Program-made: the position numbers and the translations under genes
From: Saposhnikovia divaricata
Lineage: Eukaryota; Streptophyta; Magnoliopsida; Apiales; Apiaceae
NCBI GenBank assembly: GCA_036435485.1
Contig: CM071595.1
Span: 10,716,001 to 10,780,000 of the forward strand
Length of the DNA: 64,000 bases
Direction: 5' to 3'
Notes under the pieces: generated by a model
Databases searched by the model: none
What the model was told of the DNA's origin: nothing
Seen by the model: the letters and a program-made list of their open reading frames with translations, nothing else
In this document: positions 44,996-57,834 of the stretch, one piece after another
How the letters are laid out: each line of letters begins with the position of its first letter
Position numbering within the stretch: position 1 is the first letter of the stretch

Positions 44996-45099
44996 TGTCT
45001 CTTTCTTCTCAACTTGCTTTTGATTCTCACCTCTCAATAACATTTCTCCCGTGCGAACACATTAACTCTTAGAATTTCAAACTCTACTTATTTCTATTA

Positions 45100-46588
45100 C
45101 TAGCTTAAAATTCGTGTAATGCACGGAATTTTTTTAATATTATATTATTTTTTTCATTAATTTGAATTAAATTTTTTAAAATATGAATTTTGAAGGCTTA
45201 AATTTTTAAATGAGATCATGATCATAATTATATAAATATTATTCGTGATATTTCTAGAAAAGGAGTGATTTTAGTTAGAAAATATAGAAAATGTGACAGG
45301 TTTTAGTTGAAAAGATAATTAATTAATTATTAGTAATTCTAAAATTATTATTTTACTTTATTGAAAAGAATCCCCGTGATATAATTCGAAAAAGAGAGGA
45401 TTTAGTTAGATAAAATTAAAAATATAACATATTTTAGGTGAAAAAGGTCATGGATTAGTTTATGGTAATTATAATTTAATTATTTAATTTTACAAAATAA
45501 AATTGCTTATAGTGTTTTTAGAAAAGATGAAATTAATGTTGCCCGTGATATTTCTAGAAAGGGATCGTAGTTAGAAAACATAGAAAATATGGTACGTTTT
45601 AGCTAAAAAAATAGAGATTTTAGTTTGATAAAATAGAAAAGATAACTTGAAAATTAAAAAGGTGACATACTTTAGGTGAAAAAGGTAATTGATTAGTTTA
45701 TAATAATTATAATTTAATTGTTATTTTACTAAATTAAATTGCTCGTAGTGTTTTTAGAAAATGAGAAATTAATGTTACACGTGATATTTCTAGAAAAAAA
45801 AGGAATTTAATTAGAAAAAATAAAAAAGATGATATGTTTTTTAGCTGAAAAGATAATCGGTTAATTATTAGCATTATAATATTATTATTTTATTTTTAAT
45901 AAAATAGAATCGCCCGTGATATAATTTTAAAATAGTGGTTTTAGTTAAAAAATAACAACTTATTTGGGCTGAAAAAGGTAACCCGTGATATTATATCAAA
46001 AAGAGACATTTTAGTTAGAGAAAAGGTAATGTGTTTTGGTTTAAAAAGTTAATTGATTAGTTAATAGTAAATATAAAATGCTTTTTTGTTAAATAAAATA
46101 TAAAAGATGTCATATGCATTATAATTTTATTATTTTATTTTTATTAAATAGAATCGCTTGTGATATAATTTGAAAAATAGAGGTTTTAGTTTGTGAAAAT
46201 AAAAAAGATAACTTGTTTTGGCTGAAAAAGGTAACCCATGATATAATTGGAAAAAGAGATATTTTAGTTAGAGAAAAGGTAACGTGTTTTGGTTTAAAAA
46301 ATTAATTGATTAGTTAACAGTAATTATAATATGCTTTTTAGGTAGATAAAATATAAAAGATATTATATTTTACCTTAAAAGTGAAACTGCTTAGTTATTA
46401 AAATATAGAAAAGGTAATATGTTTAACGTGAAAAAAGAAATTGATTAATAAAGGAAAATTTTCACTTAGATGAAATATAAAAGAAAGATTTTTATTTATC
46501 TATAATTAAGTAGGGGTAAATAAGTAAAATCAATAGGTACCGTACCGACCAACCAAACTTTTAATGTTTCGGCTTTTATATAATAGTA
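45100..46588 (-). mobile_element. Helitron-like element A
   Basis: The 3' end is at the left: hairpin CCGTGCATTACACG, then AATTTTAAG and CTAG with T next (minus strand; 45099 is A on plus). The 5' end is at the right: TACTATTATATAAAAG, lacking its first bases TCTA because element B inserted there. The interior is internally repetitive (about 180-bp GTGATAT...AAAAAGGTAATTGATTAG units), with no Rep/helicase. Confidence 0.7.
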
Positions 46589-48162
46589 CTAGCTTAAAAC
46601 CAGTGCGATGCACGAATTATTTTTAATATTATATGTATTTCTTTTCATTGATTTGAATTAATTTTGTTAAAACATGAATTTTGCAGGCTTAAATTTTTAA
46701 ATGAAATGATTTGATAATAATTACATAAATATTATTCGTGATATTTTTAGAAAAAGAGAGATTTTAGTTAAATAATACATAAAAGACTATAGATTTTAGT
46801 TGAAAAAGGTGATCGGTTAATTATTAGTAATTACAAAATTATTATTTTATTTTATTAAATAGAATGCCCGTGATATTGAGTCGTATGCCTTTTAAGCCTG
46901 GATTAAAGCCAATTTCTACTTTAAATTGAAAAATGGTTGTTTGTGTATAATAAGTCAAAAATTGACTTAGAGTTAAAAAAACAACTTCAAGTCAAAAGTT
47001 GGTAGGATGTACTTTTTCGAAAAACGGGCTCATAATTGGAAAAAAAGATGTCTTAGTTAGAGAAAATTAAAAATGTAACATGTTTAGGTGAAAATGGTAA
47101 TTGATTAGTTTATAGTAATTATAATTTAATTATGTTATTTTAAAAAATAAAATTGCTCGTAATATTTTAGAAAAGAAGAAATTAATGTTGTCCGTCATAT
47201 TTCTAGAAAAGAGGGATTTTAGTTAGAAAATATAGAAAAAATGATATGTTTTAGCTGAAAAAAGTAATCGATTAATTATTAGTATTATAATATTATTATT
47301 TTATTTTAAAAATTAAAACCACCCGTGATAGAATTGGAAAAGGATAAATTTTAGTTAGATAAAATAGAAAATGTAGCGTGAAAATTAAAAAGATGACATG
47401 TACATGTTTTAGGTGAAAAAGGTAATTGATTAGTTTATAGTAATTATAATTTTATTATCTTATTTTACTAAATAAAATTGCTCGTAGTGTTTTTATAAAA
47501 TGAGAAATTAATGTTGCCCATGATATTCCAAGAAAAAGGGGAATTTAATTAGAAAAAATGGAAAAATTATACTTTTTTAGTTGAAAAGTGATTCAATTAT
47601 TTATTAATATTATAATAAAGAGAGATTTTAGTTAGGGAAAAGAGAAAATGTAACGTGTTTTGGTTGAAAAAGGTAGCTGCCTGTAATATAATTGGAAAAA
47701 AAGAGATTTTTAGTTAGAGAAAAGAGAAAAGGTAATATGGTGGTTGAAAAAGGTAATTGATTAGTTAATAATAATTATAATATAATTATATTATTTTATT
47801 AAACAAAATTGCTCGTAGTGTTTTTAAAATTGAGAAATTTTTGTTAGATAAAATATAAAAAATATTGTATTTTACCTGAAAAGGGAAATTATTTAGTTGT
47901 TGAAAAATAGAAAAGGTAATATAACCTGAAATGGAAAATTGATTCGTAATACAGAAATTATAGTTAGATAAAATATAAAAGATATTGTATTTTATCTGAA
48001 AAAGGAAATTGTTTAGTTATTGAAATATAGAATAGATAATATGTTGGAAATTGATTAGTTAATAGGATGGACTTTATTTGTAATTAAGTAAGGATATATT
48101 AGTAAAATCAACAGGTACCGTACCGACCAACCAAACTTTTAATGTTTCGGTTTTTATATAAA
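46589..48162 (-). mobile_element. Helitron-like element B
   Basis: 3' end at 46589: CTAG preceded by hairpin GTGCATCGCACTGG and TTTTAAG. 5' part at the right: TTTATATAAAAACCGAAACA ..., followed by the shared GGTTGGTCGGTACGGTACC block. It abuts element A at its left and C at its right with no spacer. It carries the MITE at 46868-47030. Confidence 0.68.
46868..47030. mobile_element. MITE-like repeat in Helitron B
   Basis: Reverse-complement relative of 28690-28882 (AAGTCAAAAGTTGGTAGG, GTTGTTTGTGTATAA). Confidence 0.5.
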
Positions 48163-49035
48163 CTAACTTAAAACCCATGCGACGCACGAATTTCTTTTAA
48201 TATGATTTTGTTTTAAATTTGAATTGAATTTTTTAAAACATGAATTTTGTAGGTTTAAATTTTGAAACGGTATGATTTGATAATAATTATAGAGTAAATT
48301 AGAGAGTGGTTACAATATTTTACACCAATTATATAGATATTGTTCGTGATATATTTACTCATAATTATATAGATATTGTTCTTGATATATTTCGAAAATG
48401 AGGGGTTTTAGTTGAAAAATATAGAAAATATAATTTGTTTTAGCTTAAAAAGGTAATCGGTTAATTATTAGTAATTATATTATATACATTTTTATTAAAT
48501 AAAATCGCCAGTGATACAATTGGAAATAGAGAGGTTTTAGTTAGAGAACATAGAAAAGGTAACCTGTGTTAGCTGAAAAAGAAAATTGATTAATTAATAT
48601 TAATTATAATATAAACAATTTATTTAATTAAATGGAATTGATCATAGTGTTTTTAGAAAAGAGAAATTTTAGTTAGATTAAATATAAAGGATATTGTATT
48701 TTACCTAAAAAAGAAAATGATTAGTTATTAAAAAAATATAAAAAGTAATATACTTAATCTGAAAAAAAAAATTGATTAGTTAATCTAGAATTTAATATGC
48801 TATAGTTTGTATATATGTACTTAAGGGATGATAAGATGAGTGGAAATTTAGAAATCAATGCAACTCGCACAATACCTTATTTTGGTAAAAGATTGCGTTT
48901 TGCTTTTGTTTCTTCTTTTATATCGTCTTTGTAATATACTATATAGTAATAAAATAAAACAATTAAATAAAGTATACCCAACAATAGGTACCAAAATTTT
49001 TAATGTTTTATCTTTTATAATATAGTAAGTATAGA
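48163..49035 (-). mobile_element. Helitron-like element C
   Basis: Hairpin relic GTGCGTCGCATGGG followed by TTTTAAG and TTAG in place of CTAG at 48163. Right end near 49030 shows a decayed TATACTTACTATATTATAAA. More diverged than A and B. Confidence 0.5.
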
Positions 49036-49554
49036 TAAATTAGTTTCTTTCATTAATTAGAACGGTCATATTTTTGGAAAGAAGATATTTTAGTTAGAAA
49101 AGGTACAAAAGGTAATAGCTGAAAGAGGTAATTGGCTAGTTATTATTTAGGAGAAAATGAGATATTTTAGATAGAAAATATATTATGTTTTAGCTGGAAA
49201 AGGTAATTAGTTAGTTATTAGTAATTATAATATTATTAGTTTATTTCATTAATTAGAACAACCATATTTTGGAAAGAAGAAACTAAAAGAAGAGATTTTA
49301 GTTACAAAAGATAATAATTGAAAAAGGTAATTGGTTTGTTATTATTTAGGAGAAGTGTTGGGAAGAGCTGCGTGTAACATTTTGAGAAAAGATTGAATTT
49401 CGTTTTTTTATTATTAAATAAAAGATTTAAGGGTAATAAAATAAAATAATTAAATAAGGTAAGTACCATACTGTATCAAAAAACAGGTACAAAATTTTTA
49501 ATGTTCCGTCCAAAAAACAGGTACCAAAACTATTAAAGTTTCGTAATTATAATA
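49036..49554. repeat. Helitron-derived repeats, unresolved
   Basis: Continuing TTTTAGTTAGAAAA / GAAAAAGGTAATTGG units and an AACAGGTACCAAAA word; boundaries not clear. Confidence 0.4.
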
Positions 49555-50230
49555 TTACTCCGTGCCATGCACGGGTTTCTTTTAAGTTTTAACATGTTAT
49601 AAATTTTATTTACTATTAAAATTACATATTAATATAATTAACATTTTCAAAAAGTTTTTTAATTTTAAATTAATATAATTTAATATACTCATGTTTCTTT
49701 ATCTACGTATACGGATTTTTAAAATATTTTATTAATGATTGAAAGATATTGTTTGATATTTTTGGGCGTATATTATGATGGTAAGATTAATTTTTTTATA
49801 TGTTATAAATTTTATTTAATTTTACAATTATGTTTTTATATAATCAATTTTTTTTAAAAACTAATTTTAAATTAATATAATTTGATATACTCATGTTTTC
49901 TTATTATAAACATCGTATACGAATTTTTAATATATTTTATTAATGATTAGAAGATATTCCATGATATTTTTTTGGCATATATTATGATTGCAAGATTAGC
50001 ATTAAATTAAAAGGTAACGTATTTTAATTTAAAAAGAAATATTAATTTTGAAAGATATGGTACAATTGATGTTTTAGATATTTATAAAAGGTAATATATT
50101 CAATTAAAAGTAAACATGAAAAAGGCAATCGACTAATTACCATTAATTATATTATGTTATTATTTATTAATATTTATGATAACCAAACCGACAAATTTTC
50201 AAAGGTTCAGCTTTAATATAATAGTATAGA
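49555..50230 (-). mobile_element. Helitron-like element D (different family)
   Basis: Left hairpin CCCGTGCATGGCACGG and right 5'-like ATCTATACTATTATATTAAA (50203-50224). The interior differs from A-C. After it the A-type repeat body resumes at about 50250, so D probably inserted into it. Confidence 0.5.
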
Positions 50231-51589
50231 TAGTATAGATAGATATACTATAGATTAGTAATTATAAAATTATTATTTTATTTTATTAAATAGAATCGTC
50301 CGTGATATAAGTGGAAAAAGAGAGGTCTTAGTCAGAGAAAATTAAGAAGGTAACATGTTTTAGGTGAAAAAGGTAATTGATTAATTTATAGTAAATATAA
50401 TTTAATTATGTTATTTTACTAAATAAAATTGTTCGTAGTATTTTCAGAAATGGAGAAATTAATGTTGCCCGTTATATTTTTAGAAAAAAGAGAGATTTTA
50501 GTTAGAAAATATAGAAAAGAAGATATGTTTTAACGGAAAAAGGTAATCGATTATTACTAATATAATATAATAATTTTTTTATTAAATAGAAACGCCCATA
50601 ATAAAATTGGAAAAAGAGAGATCTTAGTTAGAGAAAATAAAAAAGGTAATGTGAAAATTTAAAAAGCAACATATTTTAGGTGAAAAAGGTAATTGATTAG
50701 TTTATCGTAATTATAATTTTATTACTCCCTCCGTCCCTCTCATTTCTTTACAGTTTCTATTTTGGGACGTCCCTCTCATTTCTTTACATACTACAAATAT
50801 TAACTTTTAACAATAAAATACATTATTACATCCACTACTTCACTCCACTTTTTCAACACTTTACATTATTACACCTACTACTTCACTTATTTTAACAATA
50901 AAATCACTATTACATCCAATACTTCATTTATTTTAACAATAAAATTAATATTACACCAACTACTTCACTTATTTTAATTATAATTCTTGGTCTCCGTGAA
51001 AAAACCCAATGTAAACAATCATAGGGGACGGAGGGAGTATGTTATTTTACTAAATAAAATTGCTTTTAATGTTTTTAGAAAAGGAGAAACTAATGTTGCC
51101 CGTGTTATTTCTAGAAAATAAAGTGATTTTAGTTAGAAAATATAAAAAAAATGATACGATTTATCTTAAAAAGGAAATCTGTTAATTATTAATATTATAA
51201 TATTATTATTTTATTTTTTTAAATAGAACCTCCCATGATATAATTGGTAAAAGAGATGTTTTAGTTAGAGAAAATAGAAAGGGTAACGTATTTTGGTTGA
51301 AAAAGATGGAGTAATTGATTAGTGAATAGTAATTTTAGTTAGATAAAATATAAAAGATAATGTATTTTACGTGAAAAAGGAAATTGATTAGTTATTTAAA
51401 AATGGAAAAAATAACATGTTTTACCTGAAAAAGTAAATTTATTAGTTATTAGTAACTATAAATAATTAAGTTAGGATAATTAAGTAAAAAAAAACATGTA
51501 GCGCTAAGTAAGGGTAAATAAGTAAAATCAACAGGTACCGACCGACCAACCAAACTTTTAATGTTTCATCTTTTATATAATAGTATAGA
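50231..51589 (-). mobile_element. Helitron-like element E, 5' part
   Basis: A-type repeat units lead to an intact 5' end at 51589: A|TCTATACTATTATATAAAAG on the minus strand. Its 3' end is not visible. It is interrupted by a Stowaway-like MITE at 50725-51037. Confidence 0.6.
50723..51039. mobile_element. Stowaway-like MITE
   Basis: TIR CTCCCTCCGTCCC / GGGGACGGAGGGAG at 50725-51037, flanked by TA target duplications, as in Tc1/Mariner-type MITEs. It contains direct repeats of TTTTAACAATAAAAT. Confidence 0.9.
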
Positions 51590-51930
51590 TGTATAGATTG
51601 ATTGATTGACTAGTTGTCAGTTCAAGGAAGTTTCGTTGAATGAATAAAAGTTTTCAAATGTGATGGCTTTATAAAGAATGTTTGTGTCTCACAAAACCTT
51701 TTTGGTTTTGGCTTTTTACACTGTTCGTTATAAGCGGTTGACTACTAAATTACGCATAATCTATATGATAAAAATATAAAATATAGTCATGAGTGATTTT
51801 ATTTGATTCGTATTCATGAGTACTGTAATACAGTGAAGTTTTTATATTTAATACTAATACGAAATTAAAGATATTAACGATTAAAAGTATGCGTTGGCAA
51901 ACGTGTCCAAAAAAAAGGAAAAGTTTTTTG
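51590..51930. other. no gene seen
   Basis: AT-rich flank of the Helitron nest. Confidence 0.4.
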
Positions 51931-51942
51931 AGACGGAGGGAG
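51925..51942. repeat. orphan Stowaway-like terminus
   Basis: GAGACGGAGGGAGTA without a left partner; a truncated element. Confidence 0.55.
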
Positions 51943-52001
51943 TATAATATATTCCAAGTTAATAAGGTACTTTATGAATATGTTCCTTTTTATTTAATAA
52001 T

Positions 52002-52254
52002 TACTCCCTCCGTTCCTCTCAATGGTTAACATCAGGAGACGGGGGCGTGACACGCATTTTAATGCTCATAAAAAGTATAGTTCCATAATTTATTTTTATT
52101 TTTTTTCTTCTGAATAAAAATATAATGTTTAAACTTTTATTCTAAAAAAGAAATTTTTAAAAATAAGTTATGGAACTATATTTTATATACACTTTAAAAT
52201 GCGTGCCAAACAATACTGAAAACATGTAAAAAAATGAGAGAGACAGAGTGAGTA
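52002..52254. mobile_element. Stowaway-like MITE, second
   Basis: 52004-52252: CTCCCTCCGTTCCTCTCA against reverse complement CTCACTCTGTCTCTCTCA, with TA on both sides. Interior arms ATTTATTTTTATT and AAAATAAGTTATGGAACTA also fold back. Confidence 0.85.
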
Positions 52255-52753
52255 TTAATATGTTCAATAGTTAACTTCAACTCACATGTAACTCGTTTAA
52301 ATATAATTAAGTTATAAATTTTGATAAATATGATTATAATGTTCCTAATGCAAAACAATATATGAGATTAGAAATTAGGATTTAAGAGATAAATAAAATC
52401 ACCCTCCAATTCTTAGAGTATGTAGCCCATTCCCTCCCACTCCCTATAATTCGATATGTCCGATTGGCTCTAACTCAAAGAAAAAAAAAGATTAGATCGG
52501 AAGTAGATGAATGATTTGGTTGGTTTGAATTAGTTTTAGTTTTTGATTTTCGATTACAAGGATTGTTACGTTGTTAAGTTCAAACGATGATAATATAGTT
52601 TGTGATCTATGCTTTTGATTTTTTTACAAAGATTTTTCGATTTTACACTACACTTATATTGCTCCATAATTTTAATGCGTATTGCGATTACTGTTTATTA
52701 ACTAGTGTTTGAAACTTTTACATGATATTCTTTTTGTTGTATATTGTCTTGTG
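52255..52753. other. no gene seen
   Basis: AT-rich spacer. Confidence 0.4.
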
Positions 52754-53394
52754 TAGGGGTGAGCATCGGGTGATTTGGGCGGTTTAGGACCGCCAAACCA
52801 ACCAAATCATAAATTTTGGATTTTTAATTTTTCAAACCATAACCAAACAAAAAACCATAATACTTAAAAAAAACAAACCTAATTATAACGGTTTGGTTTG
52901 GTCGGTTTCGGTTTAAAACCAATATTAAATAATAAAAAATATGCAACAACATGTGTGAACCAATAGTCGCATAAAGTTTCTTCGAAGCAGTTATAAAATA
53001 AGTTACAAAATCTTTAAATATTTCCAAAGGATCATACATTAAGTTCACAAAAGTCTTAGTTAAAAATAAGTAGTCTGAAGCACTGGATATCAAATGTAAC
53101 TCTCTAATTTCTACCCAACCCAAAAAAATGTATATATATATAATCGCATATGTATAATCGAAAAATAGAAAACATAGATAAGAGCTTAGTATTAGAAAAA
53201 AGCATCTAATTAAGAAATCAAACCTGAGAAACAGAAGCACAGAGACCACAGCTTGAATGTTTGAGAGAAAGAGGGAAACGAAGAAATCTAGTGTTTGAGA
53301 AGCACGGTTGAGCAAGGTAGTTTTAAGTAGGCTACGGCATCGTTTCAACATAAATATTTTTTATTTTATATAAGCATAAAATTAATATTAAAAC

Positions 53395-53425
<31 letters not shown>

Positions 53426-53620
53426 TATATATTATTTGATCTTAATGGTCAGGTTGGTTAAATCGGGGGAAAAATTAATAAAACCAAACCTAACCCAAAA
53501 TTTTCGGTTTTTAAAAATTTAAAACCATAACCAACCCAAATTAAAAAAAACCTAAACTTTCGATTTGATCGAATTGGTTTGGTTGGTTAACCGGTTTTCG
53601 GAAAACCGTGCTCATGTGTA
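52754..53620. mobile_element. hAT-like non-autonomous repeat
   Basis: Starts TAGGGGTGAGCATCGG and ends CCGTGCTCATGTGTA, both lined with AACCAAACCAACC-type words, like the three hAT elements at 42.5-45 kb. An 8-bp duplication was not found. The right half is shared with copy 1 at 5112-5590. The minus frame 52824-53351 is an element-internal frame with a (TA)n run nearby and is not called a gene. Confidence 0.6.
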
Positions 53621-54276
53621 TAGGAAGATGTAACTAACAAAGAAGTAGGGCAGTACATAAAACTCCACCACTTATATCCAGGGTTAGATGTGAAGTATTC
53701 TCTAATTTTGGTTTTGTTTATACTTTTACTCTGTAGAGATTCAAACATCATTATTTATATAAAAAAGGTTATATTTGTTATATAAAAATGTGAAGTAATG
53801 AAATTAATTATGATTAATTTAAAATTGTAATTTTTTTTGAAAATGGAATATATTTATAAATACAATTATAAATGAGGCATATTTATAAATCAATTTTTAA
53901 AATGGGATATATTAATAAAAAAACCCTTTATAAATGCAGGTTGAAGTTCAAAATATTACAGCTACATATATTTAAGGAGTCCATATTCTAGAATCATGTT
54001 TACATGGAAAAGAAGAAAAAAAATAACTACACAAGATCCTGAAATTATGGTGGGTAGAAGTTTGTTTTAAGGAAAATGGTAAAGATCCCAGAATCGTTCC
54101 CAAATTTTCTTCCAAAAAATTGATTTGTCACACTTATAATTGGTAATTTACTTATAATTGGTAATTTACTTACACATATGCGTCTCCAATATTTGGGATA
54201 AATTTTGAATTTTTTTTAGAAAACCTAGCATTACTCTTGTTTTATCATCATCCGAGTGGGTCAAAAATGTGTGTAA
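53145..54276. repeat. segmental duplicate, copy 2, left part
   Basis: Near-identical to 5112-6246. The match is broken at TGTGTAA (54270-54276), where the Harbinger begins; copy 1 reads TGTGTAACAAATTGC without a break. Confidence 0.9.
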
Positions 54277-54784
54277 GGGCATCTCCAATAGAGGTTGTCA
54301 ACATAGTTGCCAACTTCTACCACATCATCATATATATTACTTTTTTATTTATTCTCTCCTCCATCTCATTGTTGGGAACTTTTGTTACAAATCTACTCCA
54401 ATAAAGTTGTCAATGTGGTCCCATACATTAATTTTGTATTGTCTTATAAACACATATTATATATTCTACATAAAATTGAAAATTTGGATATTGTAAATAT
54501 TTAATTCCCTCCCGTAATGATTTTTTTTTCCTTTTTTGACATTACATCAATATAAAATATTAAATGATTTAAATTTTTAAATATAAAATAATATTATCTT
54601 TACATAAATATACGATATTTTCATTTGATTAAATGTAATTGTAAAAATTACTTTTTTATTTTGTACTGCTTTGTCAATCTTTATTGGTCATTTATCCTAT
54701 AAAGTTAACTCTCGGTTGGTGCTACCAGTAAAAAAAAAGCCTTGTTGTCAATAAAATTTCAACTTTTAAAACCACTTTACATTA

Positions 54785-55222
54785 TTAAACATGATTTCTA
54801 AACTTAGACCAAATGTGCTCTACCAAGTCTGCTTGAAGATTTCTATGAATACTCCTATCACGAATAGCAACATTATTTGCAAGTATCGTCTGAAAGTCCG
54901 GAATTGGTCCGTGTGATATCTCTACCATTGGAGTGTCAGCGGGACCTTCATCATAATTTAGATCAAAATAAATTTCACGAATCCCTTTCATCCTCAACAA
55001 TAATATTGTGTAATATTATACATGCATACATAATATTTTTTAGAACATCTCTTTGCCAAAAACGTGCGGGTCCTCGGACAATGGTAAATCGAGATTGAAG
55101 CACTCCAAATGTTCGTTCGACATCTTTGCGTACCACTTCTTGACATCGAGAAAATAATTTTCTTTTCTCTCCTTGAGGCAACGAGATTGTTTTAACAAAT
55201 GTACTCCATTCGAGATAGATAT
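54785..55222 (-). pseudogene. Harbinger transposase C-terminal part (DDE_Tnp_4)
   Basis: Minus strand: PQGEKRKLFSRCQEVVRKDV then ERTFGVLQSRFTIVRGPARF, WQRDVLKNIMYACIILHNII, VEDERDS. A one-base shift near 54978 follows, then IHRNLQADLVEHIWSKF. These are the hallmark C-terminal motifs of plant HARBI1-like nucleases (KDVERAFGVLQ, RxxWxxxxxxxIMxxCIILHNMI, VEHIW). The preceding residues continue at 60246 across the solo LTR. Broken by insertion, frameshift and loss of the N-terminus. Confidence 0.9.
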
Positions 55223-56334
55223 TGTAACGCCCCCAAATCCGGGGTCAGGGATATGGGTCGCTACCGCGGAAAACCTTAACAACCAAACAAACAACTGCCA
55301 ATATTAAATCTAAAACATGACATCCGACCCCTAACTACCAAGAATCTTTTCAGGTTATAGACTTGTAAACAAGAAATCCAAAAATGCTTATAATAACTTA
55401 TAATTAACTTAGTACAACAATTCTCTTATACAGTCTTATGTTGTTAGTATCACCTTGACATAAGGTATACAACAACCACAATATTCTAGTACAACAAATA
55501 TTACAACTCAGGAATATGAATACCATACCAGTCTAACTAAACCTCTGGTAGGCAAACTCAAAAATACAGAATCACTCTGAGCCGATCATCAACTCGATCC
55601 ATGACTTGCCCTGCTTCGAGCTAAACTAAGTCAACTGCATCCACTATCTATCTCTGTAAAATAAGATTTAAACAAAAGCAAGAATGAGCGAAAGAGGCGC
55701 TCAGCAAGTATATAATAGAGTATACTAAAATACTTTTGGAAAACTTTGAAGGTTTTAAAAATCCAACTTTGAGGATGATACCATTCTTGAAATATTCATA
55801 ACGATAATTTTTCAATAGGAAAGAGGTTTATAGAATTCAACAAGAAGTTCACCTCGACAGCTTTATAAACGATTTTGATATTTATCTCAACAATTTTTAT
55901 AGCGATTTCCGATCAAAACTTTGAATAACTGAGCAACAGATGCTTCAGCTACTAAGAGATAACATTTAAGAAATTCACGAAGATACATCGACTCTCAATT
56001 AAACAAACATTCAAGAAATTCGCAACTATTACAATCTCATTATTGTCCACTAGGCACCCATATACCTAGCTGCCGAACCGGCCTGACAATAATGAGTTGA
56101 ATAATTGAGAAGATCTCAATTCATTCTCGATTTTTGACAGTCACTGTGCAACAAATGCTTCAACGACAGTCTGAATCTCGAATTAATTTAGAACAAATCA
56201 AAAAGATTTGATGCTTGATTCTCAACGAAGAAAATATGATTTTACAGGCAATGTGTCTTGATAATGATAACACTTACTGATAGACAATAACAATCTATCT
56301 CAGAATAAAGAAGTTGAAATTGAAAAGCTTGAGA

Positions 56335-56465
56335 TACTGGTCTTCCGCCTCTACGATACCCCACAGCGCGATCAACCGCTGTGTCGCAAGTACCGCACTC
56401 CCGTGATACCCCATAGCACGATCACTACTATGTCGCAAGTACCACAATATCATTCTGCTAGCGTA
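56335..56465. repeat. short tandem repeat in the 5-kb LTR
   Basis: GATACCCCACAGCGCGATCA and GATACCCCATAGCACGATCA, each followed by TGTCGCAAGTACC, about 55 bp apart. Confidence 0.75.
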
Positions 56466-57834
56466 AAGGTGGTTGAAAAGTCAACCTGGCAACATTTGTG
56501 CCAAAATATAAACATTCTCTTTCGATACCACGAGTTTATATATTCCCCGTGTTGATCTGAAAGAAACCCATGGGCCATCTCCCATGTTGACCAGTGGATT
56601 ATACGATTATTCCTCCGAATAAAATTGATTGGTTTGGATTCATATTCACTTCTGGCCGATCGCCAGTCTACACTTTGTACAAAACCGACCTGGACAATAG
56701 GCCGTCACAATAATCTCAAAAGGAACTAATTTATTGTATTGACACAAACAATATGTCAATTCAAGACAATAAAGTAGCAACCTTGAACAAGAAAGGTTCG
56801 CGGATCAGAATAAATCCTGTGGAGTCGTCTTGAAATAATAAGAACGACTTCCAATATGATAAGGATATTTAAAAAGGAGAATTCACATTCCCAACAGATA
56901 TTGAGGTGTGTCATAATCATGACAGAATATAAACAGTTCTTATAGGGTAAAGAACAATTGTAAACTTTGTAACACAAGGGATAGAATCACATGCTTGCGA
57001 TAAGTTGAAAGCAATTATAGAACTGGTAAATGACTTGAGCGATTTCTCGCGAATTTAAGAGTTTTAAATAAGGCATTTGCAAAACTTTCATTTTTAAGAA
57101 AGCATAATACTACACTAGAGCATTCATCATAGATAATTTAAAAAAACATGCATACTCTGAATGAAAGAGCACGGTTAATAGTCTTGCAATACATGCAACA
57201 TACTTTCAATATAAGGTATACTCTGAACGATAGAGCATAAATTAAATACTTTGCAATTATGGATTTAAAACTAGTTCGCACATTTCATATATTTCAAAAT
57301 TACGGATACTCTGAACGATAGAGTATGCATAGATAAACTTGCCTCTGGTCCTGAGCATAAAGCAGAAAACCGCGAATAAATCCTTCGCACCTTGTCCAAG
57401 CAATTCCATGGAGGTAACTTACCTTTCTTCATACGACGCCCCGATCTTTCCTCTTTGATGCACGTCGTTCCAACTTGATTATACCCTAATGGTACTGAAA
57501 TAGTTACCAGACGTGTCAGTCCTACCTCGTATCTCGAGTAAACACAACTTGGAATTGTCACTAAATCATATAAAGTCAAACTATAGGTGTCCTCCCTATA
57601 GTTGACTACTCTATTATCACTTAACACACATAACACATAAACATTTAGCACCCCAACACATGCCTTTATACCATTAAAGTCAAATAAGTTAAATAAATTT
57701 AAATTCAGGAGATTTTTAGAAAATTTCGGCATGACCTATTCGTTTATCGGACTATGGGCACAGCCCCTCAATACAATACAACCCTGTTTTTTTATAAAAA
57801 TAAAATAAAGCTGCCTTAACTTGCAGCAACATAA

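Larger units (their letters stand above)
44132..45072 (+). pseudogene. short ORF interrupted by a hAT element
   Basis: ATG at 44132 opens MASLTTKLTPSEKPNKMRHL. If the hAT at 44193-44987 and one CCATTTAT copy are ignored, the frame continues for 24 more codons (LSLSSQLAFDSHLSITFL...) to TAG at 45070. Both halves are free of stops, which supports a pre-existing frame of about 45 codons or a first exon, but chance is possible at this length. No family recognised. A TATA-like ATAAAATTATATC lies 60 bp upstream. Confidence 0.35.

Noticed and set aside
52824..53351. 175-codon minus frame starting MLKRCRSLLK, with a shorter copy at 5081-5323
   Set aside because: It lies inside a hAT-like repeat, its C-terminal part differs between the copies because of the repeat boundary, and it matches no protein family.
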